From contig NW_015961981.1 of the NCBI RefSeq assembly GCF_000497045.1, forward strand, positions 932,401-996,400: a DNA stretch of 64,000 nt, given 5' to 3'. Shown here one piece after another: positions 21,243 through 30,125 of the stretch. The position numbers and the translations under genes are program-made. Positions within the stretch are counted from its first letter, which is position 1. Each line of letters opens with the position of its first letter. The notes below the pieces were generated by a model. That model was not told where the DNA came from and did not search any database. It worked only from the letters and a program-made list of their open reading frames with translations. Source of the DNA: Kalmanozyma brasiliensis GHG001 (Eukaryota > Basidiomycota > Ustilaginomycetes > Ustilaginales).

Positions 21243-23084
21243 ATGGCCGACACCGATGGTACGTGCTTCGACAAAGTCACTCTGTTTCCCGCCCGCGTTC
21301 CATCACCCTCGGCTTCTCCGTATCCAGCGTGACAGAGTCCTCTCCATCATGTCTTGATCACTCTACTTGTCACACTGGCCTCTGCACTGCTCAGCCTGGC
21401 AGTCCTCACTCCACTTCGCTCCTTGCTCTAACGTTTCCAGCATGTTTGGTGATCCCGCAAAGCAACGCGGTCATTCCGCACTGCCTTACTGCTGCGACAC
21501 CCTTGGCGGCGTAGACATGATGACCGTGATTCAGCTTCCGCTTCGACGTCGGCCTGATACGTGATCGATGCCTGCTGCTCTTTTCGGCATTGCCACGCTT
21601 TCACCTTCTTCGTCATGGCTCATTGCCTTGTGCTGTTCTGCTTGCACCGTGCGGCCCTTCGGATGGACCGACGCTTCTCCATCGCCTCGTTGCGATACGG
21701 GATATCCTCTGCTTCCCGTCCGCCGCCCCTCCCACCATCCTCCGAATCATTTCCCGCTTCACACCGTCATCTCGACTCACCACTGCTACTTACGACCCTG
21801 ACGACTGACTCGCCTCCGCCACACTATCTGCCGCCTCCGACCCAACAGCTCAGCAATGGAACGGCGACGCCGCCCGCGACGCCGCTCGTGAGACCGACAA
21901 CGCCCAGTGGAATGGCGGCCGAAGCCCCTCGCCTAGGGGCGCTGCGACCCCTCCTCGCCGCGAGCGCGAGCGATCTCGCTCTCCCATGCGCACCGGCGAG
22001 GATGACCGTGGACGGTACGTCACCATCCCCTGTCATGCAGTCACATCTAAGACACGCCTGCTTACGCTTTCATCCCGTTCTTGTGAAATTGATTGGCGCT
22101 CGACAGTGCTGATCGCCGCGACGGTGGTGACAACAACCCCGGTAACAACCTTCACGTCTCTGGTCTGAGCAACCGCGCCACTGACCGAGACCTTGAGGAA
22201 GCTTTCGGCAAATATGGAGCAGTATGTTTCTGACCTTTCGAACATATTAGCCCTCAGCACCCCTCATCGACAATGGAGCCCTCAGCACCCCTCATCGACA
22301 ATGGACTCACCTATTCTTCTTTCAATCGCCCCTTCTTCACTCGCAACAGATTCAGAAAGCCCAAGTCATGTACGACCCTCACAGCCGCGAGCCAAGAGGC
22401 TTTGCGTTCGTCACCTACGAAAAGGCCGAGGACGCCGAGGCGGCCATCACTGCGATGCACGGCACCGAGTTCCTCGGCCGCAAGCTTACCGTCGAAAAAG
22501 CCCGTCGTGGACGAGCGCGCACTCCCACCCCTGGTCGCTACTACGGACCTCCCAAGGCGGGACGTGAGGGCGGTCCTCCTGGTGGTGGCTACGGCGGTGG
22601 TCGTGGAGGCTACGGTCGTGGTCCCCCTCGCGGCGGCTATGGCGACGACCGCTACGGCGGCCCTCCTCCTCGCGGCGGTGGCTACCCACCCGCTTACCCT
22701 CCCCGAGACCCGTACGACCGCTACGGCCCTCCTCCCGGTGGCCGCCCTTTCTCGCCTCCACCCATGCGCGGTGATCCCTACGACCGCTACGGTCGAGGCC
22801 CGCCCGCTATGCGCGACTACCCGCCTCGCGACCGCGACTACCTGCCTCCCCCTCCCCGCGGCGGCCCTGGAATGGACTACCCTCCTCGTGGCGACTTCCC
22901 CCCACGCGGCCCTCCTGGCGACTACCCCCCACCCCGCGGGTACCGTGATATGTCTCCGCCTGGCGGGCGCGGTGGTAGGTACGACGACCTGCCCCCTCCC
23001 CCGCCGCGCGCCGGTGGTCCCAGGTACGACGGCCCTCCCCGTCCCAGGTACGATGACGCCGGCCCGCCTCCGCGTCGCTACTGA
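21243..23084 (+). CDS. Tra2-like splicing regulator (four exons)
   Basis: The proposed CDS joins 21243-21258, 21849-22014, 22107-22221 and 22350-23084 (343 residues); all introns start GT and end AG, and phases match. The N-terminus has a short RS patch (RERERSRSP). The single RRM (about 75-150) reads NLHVSGLSNRATDRDLEEAF, then IQKAQVMYDPHSREPRGFAF. The linker RTPTPGRYYG (156-165) is the hallmark of transformer-2 proteins, which bind exonic enhancers and recruit splicing factors. The last 180 residues are Gly/Pro/Tyr/Arg-rich (PPRGG, DRYGPP) instead of a C-terminal RS domain. The first exon codes only five residues plus one base, and the 590-nt first intron is long for this genome, compatible with splicing-based autoregulation. 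Exon 1 is the least certain part. Confidence 0.82.
22251..22305 (+). repeat. 28-bp tandem duplication inside an intron
   Basis: CCCTCAGCACCCCTCATCGA plus CAATGGAG occurs at 22251-22278 and again at 22279-22305 with 27 identical bases. It lies within the third intron of the Tra2-like gene and makes this 128-nt intron longer; coding sequence is untouched. Confidence 0.9.
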
Positions 23085-23221
23085 GCGCCGGTGCCGGCCG
23101 TTGAAAGTTTGTACAGAAGCACCAAAATGTCTCAAAATCATGTTACAATAAGAATGCTGCTCATGCGAAAGACGCGAGTGATGATGTGAAGGGTCTATCA
23201 GATTGGTGATGGAGAGATGCT

Positions 23222-26200
23222 CTACCGGATACGAATCAGACCTCTCCATCGGGGCAGCTTGATTTTGCTATCGTGAATCCAGTCGGCGTCGTTCTGACCT
23301 CTGTCGCTCAGCGCGGACTCGACGAGCTCCCTCGCTGCTTGGTCGAAAGCTTGCCTGTTCTCCACGCCCTCGCCTGCCTTGCTGAGCGCCTGACCCAGCT
23401 CCGTTCCACGCGACACTTTGATCAGGCTCGACAGGGCGAAGAGGCATGTCCAGAACAGGCTACTGTCCAGCGGTTCCGCCAAGACGAGTCGCAGCACTGC
23501 TGCCAGCACCCCATGGAGCGCCCCCACCAGCTGTGGCGGCGGTGGTGTAAAGTGATGGGTGACCACCTTGCACAGTGCGACAATGGACTCGAGCCCCAGC
23601 TGCGCGGTCTCGTTGTCGTCCATTCGGATGCACAACGATAGCGCTTCTACTGCTTTGTTGAGCAAGGCCGGGTTGGTGCTGGAGAGAAGGATGAGGCGAC
23701 CGCTGAACAGCGCGAAGACGGATGAGGTGAGTCGCCCCACGCCTTTCCTCAACCTCGGCACGTTGAGCGGTTCAGCGCTCAGCAGCGAGAGTACGTGTTC
23801 GAACCCCACCAAGCACACGTCGGACGATTTGGAAGGTTGCAGCGTCGGCTCCTGATCCGATCCGCCATCGTCGACGCCTGCCCGTGCAGACCCGGAGAGC
23901 TCCACCAGCAGCTCCACGAGCAAACATAGCCCTTCGTACGGCACGTCGTCGTCCAACGGCGAGCCCGATTCCGACACAAGCAGCAGATGCGTCTTCTTCT
24001 TCCCTAACCCCTGCAAGGCCTCCATCAGCGACCAAACAGCCGTGTTGAGACCCATGACGACGAACGGTTCCGCGCCAAAGTCGAGCTCCAACGACAGTGC
24101 GAGCGTGTGCAGCACACGCAGAACCGACACGCCCATCTCCGGTCGCGTATCGTACACCGAGACCAGCTGCGAAAAGGCAGGGAAAAACTTGGCGATGAAG
24201 TTGTACACGATCTCGGCCGAGTTGGGCTGAATGGATGTAGCTAGCCCTTCGAGCATGTCGAGCGACGTCTGCACCGCCGAGATCACATCGGAGCGCTGCG
24301 AGATCGAGGAAAAGTCGGCGCGCGAGAGTAGGGTCCCGAACCGCGTTTCGATCGAGGCGGTAATCTGTTTGAAGTAGAACTCGGCGGATCGTTCGGTGGG
24401 AGCGTCGGAGTGGGTGGCGCCAGAGTAGATGCAGCTGACGACCGAGGCAATGAGCGCGCCGTGCGTGTTGGCGGGCAGATGGTCGAGACCAGACACGATG
24501 CCGGACACGAGCTGCTCCATTTGGGGCAGCTGGAGGAGATGGATCATGATGCCGCTCGAGCGGGTGAATGCCGAGAGGACCTGGGCGAGCTGCTGGAGCA
24601 CGTCCGAGTCGGACATCCACAGCTGGAGGTTCTCAGAGAGGCGCTGCAGGAGGAACGTGAGGACCTGTCGACCGGCTTGGTCGCCAAAGGCGCGCTGGAT
24701 GGCGGCGTTGGTGGCGAAACCGGATCGCTCGTCAATGAGAAGGTACGAGGACGTCCAGCGGCCCGTAAACCACAGGAGCGTCTCGGTGACCTGCGGACTG
24801 GTGGCTTCTACCGAGGCAGGGCCAAAGGCGGACAGGTGCTGAAGAAGCTGCATACCGAGTTGCATGATGAGTGCCACTGCCGGATCCTCTGGTTCGCCGC
24901 TGGACGCAATCTCGCTGGGTATTTCGGGCGTCTCGCCCTGTGCATCGTCAGCGAGCACATGTCCAGCTATCAAGATGAGCCAGTGAATCTGCTCCCATGT
25001 CTGACCCATCTCGACATCGGTGAAGCTGGCCTGGCGCTGCGATTTGGCGGTAAGCTTGTCACACAGAGGCTGAGCGAGCTGTGCCAGCGCACGGAGGTTG
25101 TCGGCGGCCGAGGTGCGTGCGAGGTTGGCGATGGTGATGAGTTGATCCGAGTAGGTGTCCCTGTCCTTGGCGGCTACCTCTTCGACCTCGGACATGTCGT
25201 CTTCGCCGCTGACGATGGATGCTGCTTCGAGTCGGCCCGTGACGTAGGGTGCAAACACCTGGTCGCGAATGCTGCCGTGGATCGTTTGGGCAAAGACCCG
25301 GATATGGGTATCTTGGGTATGAGCGGTATCCTGCTGTCGGAGGGAAGAGACGAGAGCTTGCCAGCAAGCCAGGAGGACGTCGACGGTGTCCTCGGTGAGG
25401 ACGGCGAGATCGTCTTCTTCATCCGTGTCCTTGGGTCGATGAAAAGCAAGACCGAAGATGTGCTTGCCGAGCGAAGAAAGGGACGAGATGAATGCAAAGC
25501 TTCCCTGAGCGCTGTGGTCACCGGACTGAAGGGATGATGCCAGGATTTGCAATGGCACGACCGAAACGATGATCTGGAATGCCTGAGCGAGGAAGAGCAT
25601 CGAATTTCCGCGAGCCGAAAGAATGCTGGAGGAGGAAGCGCATTCTTCGTCCACTAAGGACTGAAGCGTTGCGCAAAGATGCTTTGTTCGCGATACCAGC
25701 ACAGGTACATGCTGCGGCTTCTGTGCCTGCGGAGTGAAGCTGCAGGTTGACAAGATGCACTGTCGAAGACGATGCACCGAGAACGAGATGTCTCGGCTAG
25801 CCGAAGCTGTGGCTTGCAGCCGCAAGCCGAATCGATATGCTGTGCTGAGGAGCGAGACGACATCATCTGACAGCAGGACCGGTATGAATGCATCAGGCAC
25901 ATGCTGCGGAGAGAGCGTCTTCTTGCCGCTCGAGGATGTTGAAGCCGCGCTTGGCTCGTCGTCTTCATCGACACCTGTGGCCAGGACGGAGTCCTCGTTT
26001 TGTGATCGCGACTGCTGTTGCCACGCGTTGGAGCTGAACGGGTCGAAACGGGTGAACGTCCATCCCAAGAGCTTTTCGGTGGCCGAGACGGCCTGGAAGA
26101 AAAGGGTGTGGCGCCACGAGTCGGCACTCGAAGAAGCGTTGTCGTCCGAGATGGTGTTGTAGAGCAGTTGGAAGACGGCTGTCATGAGACCAGCAAGGAC

Positions 26201-26986
26201 GTGATTCTGGATGAGCGCTTTGCACTGGCGATGCTGAAGAAGATTGAGACCGACTGCGGATCCAGGGACAACAGGCTTGGATGTGGACTGAGCAGACTGA
26301 GATCGACCTCGATCTGAAGAGCAGGAATCGAAGACGTCGTTGGCGCTAGTCAAAATGAACTCATCGACCACGGCACGCACGAGACCGAGACCCGTCACGA
26401 TGCGGGCTAGCGCGGTGGCCGACTCAGCCGCATCGACAGGCCATGGCGATGGAAGCGATAGCAGACTGGAAAGCTGAGTATTGAGGAGGCCGACGTGGGC
26501 TTGAATGACAGTGTCGAGACCCGAGTTGGCGCCGGAGGGCTGCCCGACATGCTGAGCCAGCTCGAGGCCGAGGAGACGCTTTTCGACTGCTATCGCTGTC
26601 TGATAGGCACGCGAGCGAAGGTACTGAGGCCAAGAAGCGGCTGCGTCGGCTGATCGGCTGGACTGCTCGCTCCGTGAGACGCAGAAGTGCAGAAGGAAGT
26701 CCCGCAAAAGGGAGAGGGAAGCGACACCCTGGCTCGGCTGCTGAGCTGCTAATGAAGGCAGAACGAACAGCACAGCGTTGAATGACTGGAAGAGCACGAG
26801 TGGATCGTGGGAATGTTCCAGAGCAAAAGCGGCATAGTCGAGAGCGCCTTCGGACTGTCGGAGGGCGAGAAAGGTGGCCTCGCCTTTGGCTCTGAGCTGC
26901 GGATCAGGATTGGTGAATTCGGCAGAAGCTTGATGTATCGAAGCGAGCGCCTCTTGCAAGTGCGGACTAGCCGTGACGAGCGACAT
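23222..26986 (-). CDS. Exportin-4-like karyopherin beta
   Basis: A 1254-residue all-helical protein of the importin-beta/exportin superfamily. The N-terminal region fits exportin-4: residues near 20-70 (LRAKGEATFLALRQSEGALD, then HDPLVLFQSFNAVLFVLPSL) have the spacing of the XPO4 N-terminal HEAT repeats. AVSATEKLLGWTF near 300 corresponds to the XPO4 block before its long central solenoid. Exportin-4 moves cargoes such as eIF5A and Smad3 through nuclear pores with RanGTP. The length is close to that of human XPO4 (1151). The frame is open 156 nt further 5' but has no ATG there, so MSLVTASPHL at 26986 is the start. Exportin-7 is the main alternative. It is convergent with the Tra2-like gene (137 bp spacer). 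Confidence 0.75.
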   Translation of the reverse strand: MSLVTASPHLQEALASIHQASAEFTNPDPQLRAKGEATFLALRQSEGALDYAAFALEHSHDPLVLFQSFNAVLFVLPSLAAQQPSQGVASLSLLRDFLLHFCVSRSEQSSRSADAAASWPQYLRSRAYQTAIAVEKRLLGLELAQHVGQPSGANSGLDTVIQAHVGLLNTQLSSLLSLPSPWPVDAAESATALARIVTGLGLVRAVVDEFILTSANDVFDSCSSDRGRSQSAQSTSKPVVPGSAVGLNLLQHRQCKALIQNHVLAGLMTAVFQLLYNTISDDNASSSADSWRHTLFFQAVSATEKLLGWTFTRFDPFSSNAWQQQSRSQNEDSVLATGVDEDDEPSAASTSSSGKKTLSPQHVPDAFIPVLLSDDVVSLLSTAYRFGLRLQATASASRDISFSVHRLRQCILSTCSFTPQAQKPQHVPVLVSRTKHLCATLQSLVDEECASSSSILSARGNSMLFLAQAFQIIVSVVPLQILASSLQSGDHSAQGSFAFISSLSSLGKHIFGLAFHRPKDTDEEDDLAVLTEDTVDVLLACWQALVSSLRQQDTAHTQDTHIRVFAQTIHGSIRDQVFAPYVTGRLEAASIVSGEDDMSEVEEVAAKDRDTYSDQLITIANLARTSAADNLRALAQLAQPLCDKLTAKSQRQASFTDVEMGQTWEQIHWLILIAGHVLADDAQGETPEIPSEIASSGEPEDPAVALIMQLGMQLLQHLSAFGPASVEATSPQVTETLLWFTGRWTSSYLLIDERSGFATNAAIQRAFGDQAGRQVLTFLLQRLSENLQLWMSDSDVLQQLAQVLSAFTRSSGIMIHLLQLPQMEQLVSGIVSGLDHLPANTHGALIASVVSCIYSGATHSDAPTERSAEFYFKQITASIETRFGTLLSRADFSSISQRSDVISAVQTSLDMLEGLATSIQPNSAEIVYNFIAKFFPAFSQLVSVYDTRPEMGVSVLRVLHTLALSLELDFGAEPFVVMGLNTAVWSLMEALQGLGKKKTHLLLVSESGSPLDDDVPYEGLCLLVELLVELSGSARAGVDDGGSDQEPTLQPSKSSDVCLVGFEHVLSLLSAEPLNVPRLRKGVGRLTSSVFALFSGRLILLSSTNPALLNKAVEALSLCIRMDDNETAQLGLESIVALCKVVTHHFTPPPPQLVGALHGVLAAVLRLVLAEPLDSSLFWTCLFALSSLIKVSRGTELGQALSKAGEGVENRQAFDQAARELVESALSDRGQNDADWIHDSKIKLPRWRGLIRIR

Positions 26987-27827
26987 GATGACAGTCTGAT
27001 CCGATGACCCGCATCGGCTGGTCCGACTATTGGACGGATGTGACTGTCGAAACCTCGGTTGATGGGGCTGTGGACAGGTGCGGCTTGACGACGGTCTTGT
27101 CCGAACAATCCCTTCTACTCCTTTCCGTGTTGTCACAGCCACTTCTTCGAGTACTCTGGCGTCGGATGTGATGGTAGCAGATGTGATGAACGAGAAGTGA
27201 AGTCGGCTTGTCCAACTGCATCCAAGGCTTTGCGGCGTTCAAGCCGGCCCATGACAACTTCTTCTGAGAGCACCCAACTGAGCCCGATATCCGCAATTCT
27301 GGCGAGAGAAAAATCTCCGCTTCTCGTCGCCGCCCGCGACGAAATGAAGGCGCCAACATTAAGTCTCCCTCTTCACCACTTTCCACCATCACCATTACAA
27401 CCCTTCAACCGTGATTCCCACTTCCTCTCTTTCTACTTCATCGGAACCACGTGCAATCGCATCCATCTTTCCACCTCACTCGTTCCCGCTCTCGACATTC
27501 GATCTCAGTGACTTCTGCAGCCAAGACTGAGCGACCATTTGGCCTCTGAGTCCGACGGCACTTCTCCTTTCAAGATTCCGAGCTCATCCGCACGTGCGAC
27601 CGTCGCTCTCACGCCCTCATCGACCTCTCTTGAAACGCTGTCAGTTCTTTTGAGAAGACCTCGTTTCCGCACTCTTGCTTCGTCGAGCGAGTCTTTGAGC
27701 CTTTGAGCCGCATTTGCCTCTCTGAAGCTTCGACTCGATTGCCCACTTCGCAAGTTTCGCTTCCCGCACTGAACCTCGGACCAGAACAACGACTCGATCT
27801 TTTCCAGCGAATCTCTTGATTTGAATC
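26987..27827. promoter_or_regulatory. Divergent promoter, exportin / Mei2-like gene, with ATG-free leader
   Basis: 841 bp between divergent starts. The 481 bases before the Mei2-like ATG (27347-27827) contain no ATG and are pyrimidine-rich, which suggests a long 5' leader for that gene. Confidence 0.5.
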
Positions 27828-29741
27828 ATGAGCCGCCATCATCCCTACGGTGGCTACGATGAGAGGCCAGGCCGCGGTGGTCGCGGCGGAGGCAACCCTC
27901 CCATGCGCGGCCGCCCTCCTCACTCCGGCGGCATGAGTCCTCCTCCCTCTTCCGGCTATCCATCCGCTCAATCCGCCTACAATCCTGGCGGACCCGGCAT
28001 GAACGACCCTTCCGCTCCTTATCCATCTCAAAATGCCTACAGCGGAACCAATGAATTCTCTGGTGGGCCAGATCGCCACTACCCGATGCCGATGGGTGGC
28101 GGTGGTCCTCCTAGAGGGGGCATGAGCGCCCGAGGCGGTCCTCCAGGCTCTCGTCCGCCTCCTCCTCCTCCAGGTCAAAACATGAGTGGCGCTCCAGCCT
28201 ACGGATACACTCCTGGCTCGTTTGAGAACGCACCTTACAACGCACCACCACCCAAGTCCTACGACCAGTCCTCGGCACCTCCTGCTCCATACGGACAACC
28301 ACCTCACCAAGCTCCTGGATACTCGCAAGACTACAACGCTGGTGGTCCTCCTTCCGGTCCACCATCAGGCGGCTTCGGGGATCAAGGCTACGGTGGGAGG
28401 GGTTTCGGTGCGGGCGGCCCACCACAAGGGTCTTTCGGCCGACCGCGTCCTCCCTTTGACGATGGCTTCAGAGGCGGTCGCGGTGGCCGAGGAGGACGTG
28501 GCGGTGGACGCGGTGGAAGAGGAGGCTTCGGCGGTGGCGGAAGAGGCTTCGATGACGACGAAAAGCCCTGCCGTACCCTCTTCGTCCGAAGCATCCAGTT
28601 CGAGACCGACGCTAAGTTCGTCAAGCAGCAGTTCGAACAGTTTGGTCAGATCAAGACCTTCTTCGATATGGTCAACAAGCGTGGTATCGCTTTCATCACT
28701 TACTACGATCTCCGATCCGCGCGGGACGCCATGCTGGCTATGAAGGGTGCTCTCTTTGGTGGCCGTCCCGTCAACATTCACTACTCTCTTCCCCGCGAGG
28801 AGGACAAAGCTCAACGTTGCGATCGTGACAAGAACCAGGGCACCTTGTTCAGTGTGCTTAAGGGTGCTCAGCAAGACATCGACGACGAAGGCGTCCGCAA
28901 AGTGTTCTCCGAGTTTGGCGACGTCAAGAAGATCCGCGACTACCCCGGACAGAAGAACAGCCGCTTTGTCGAGTACTTTGACAGCCGTGCTTGCCAGCTT
29001 GCGCACGACCGACTCAATGGCCAGTCGTACCTCGATGGCCAGTGGGATCTCAAGTTCGCTTGGGACGTTGTCACGGACGAGGACATGGAGTGGGCCAAGA
29101 TTCCAGCGCAAGGCGCTGGTGGTCCTGGTTTCCAAGCTGGTCCGCCTGGCGGTCAAGATGGTGGTTGGGGCCGACCTCGCCCTCCTCCTGGTGCTTCCGA
29201 CCGCGCGCCGTTGCCCGCCGACTATCCCGGCTTCGACAACTCGGGTCCTCCTGGTGGCCCCCCTCCCAGCCTCGGATACGGTCGTGCACCCATTCCCTCG
29301 ACTGGTCCTCCCGTTGACAATGGATGGGGCAGGCGTGCAGGCTCCGGCTCTGCTGCAGCCTCAAACGCAGCCTCCGCCCTTGCTCCCGGCGGCGACGCGG
29401 GCGATGCAAACCGTCTTGAACAAGCTCAGAAGGTTCAGCAGCTGCTCGCCTCTCTCGGCGCCGCTTCCAAGCCACCTCCCGCCGCAGCCGCAGCTTCGAC
29501 TCCTCCCGCTCCCTCCGTCGCCAGCCCTCCGGCACGTTCCCCGCCTGCGGCCAACGCTAGCGCAGCAGCACTCCCTCCCAACATCGCAGCCCTGCTCCAG
29601 TCGGCCGCTGGTGCGCCCAAACCCATGCAGCCTCCCAAGCCCCAGTCGCCCCCAGGCGCCGGCTCGGGCCAGGGCGAGGGTCAACAGTCCGTCCACCAGC
29701 TCTTGAACATGCTCCAGAATCGACCCCCTCCCCGTCCTTGA
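27828..29741 (+). CDS. RNA-binding protein with Mei2-like tandem RRMs
   Basis: A 637-residue protein. Residues 1-240 are Gly/Pro/Arg-rich with RGG repeats (RGGRGGRGGGRGGRGG near 210-235). RRM1 (about 247-320) reads RTLFVRSIQFETDAKFVKQQ and RGIAFITYYDLRSARDAM. RRM2 (about 338-412) reads GTLFSVLKGAQQDIDD and NSRFVEYFDSRACQLA. The YYDLRSARDAM and VEYFDSRA elements, together with the NQGTL inter-domain link, match RRM1-RRM2 of Mei2 and the plant Mei2-like proteins. The third, most diagnostic Mei2 RRM is absent; the C-terminus is Pro/Ala/Gly-rich with a short helical EQAQKVQQLLASLG segment. It is probably an mRNA-binding regulator; the targets are unknown. Confidence 0.8.
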   Translation: MSRHHPYGGYDERPGRGGRGGGNPPMRGRPPHSGGMSPPPSSGYPSAQSAYNPGGPGMNDPSAPYPSQNAYSGTNEFSGGPDRHYPMPMGGGGPPRGGMSARGGPPGSRPPPPPPGQNMSGAPAYGYTPGSFENAPYNAPPPKSYDQSSAPPAPYGQPPHQAPGYSQDYNAGGPPSGPPSGGFGDQGYGGRGFGAGGPPQGSFGRPRPPFDDGFRGGRGGRGGRGGGRGGRGGFGGGGRGFDDDEKPCRTLFVRSIQFETDAKFVKQQFEQFGQIKTFFDMVNKRGIAFITYYDLRSARDAMLAMKGALFGGRPVNIHYSLPREEDKAQRCDRDKNQGTLFSVLKGAQQDIDDEGVRKVFSEFGDVKKIRDYPGQKNSRFVEYFDSRACQLAHDRLNGQSYLDGQWDLKFAWDVVTDEDMEWAKIPAQGAGGPGFQAGPPGGQDGGWGRPRPPPGASDRAPLPADYPGFDNSGPPGGPPPSLGYGRAPIPSTGPPVDNGWGRRAGSGSAAASNAASALAPGGDAGDANRLEQAQKVQQLLASLGAASKPPPAAAAASTPPAPSVASPPARSPPAANASAAALPPNIAALLQSAAGAPKPMQPPKPQSPPGAGSGQGEGQQSVHQLLNMLQNRPPPRP

Positions 29742-30125
29742 GTGCTTCTCATGTTGTAGTCTTTCCCTTTTGTAAGACCAGAGAATCAAAGCAGCTTTGC
29801 GGACCACCTTTGATGCGCGAAGGTGGGGTTGTCGACAAGCCCACTTTGTCTCCTCTTCCACTTGTGACGGCGACGAACAGGCCTAGATTGGCGAGATGAA
29901 TTGTAGAGCGTATCATGGCGATCGGTGGGCTCACTGCAGCAAAGGGGCTGACACCCATCTCATCACGCAGATGAAGTCGATGTCTGCTCAACGGACGGTC
30001 TGGCTCGACTGTTGGCACACAAAAAGGCAAGGGCAGGAGCGTCTTTTGCGCCCTTCCCTCCTGTCTTCCCTCGCCACTCTCCTTCTCACTCGTCTTGAGA
30101 AGTCGTCTCTCGCCAAAAGATCACG
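29742..30125. other. Spacer and promoter of the glycine-rich secreted protein
   Basis: 384 bp between two plus-strand genes. No clear motif. Confidence 0.5.

Noticed and set aside
24410..25537. Open plus-strand frame of 375 codons
   Set aside because: Shadow of the exportin-4-like gene on the other strand.
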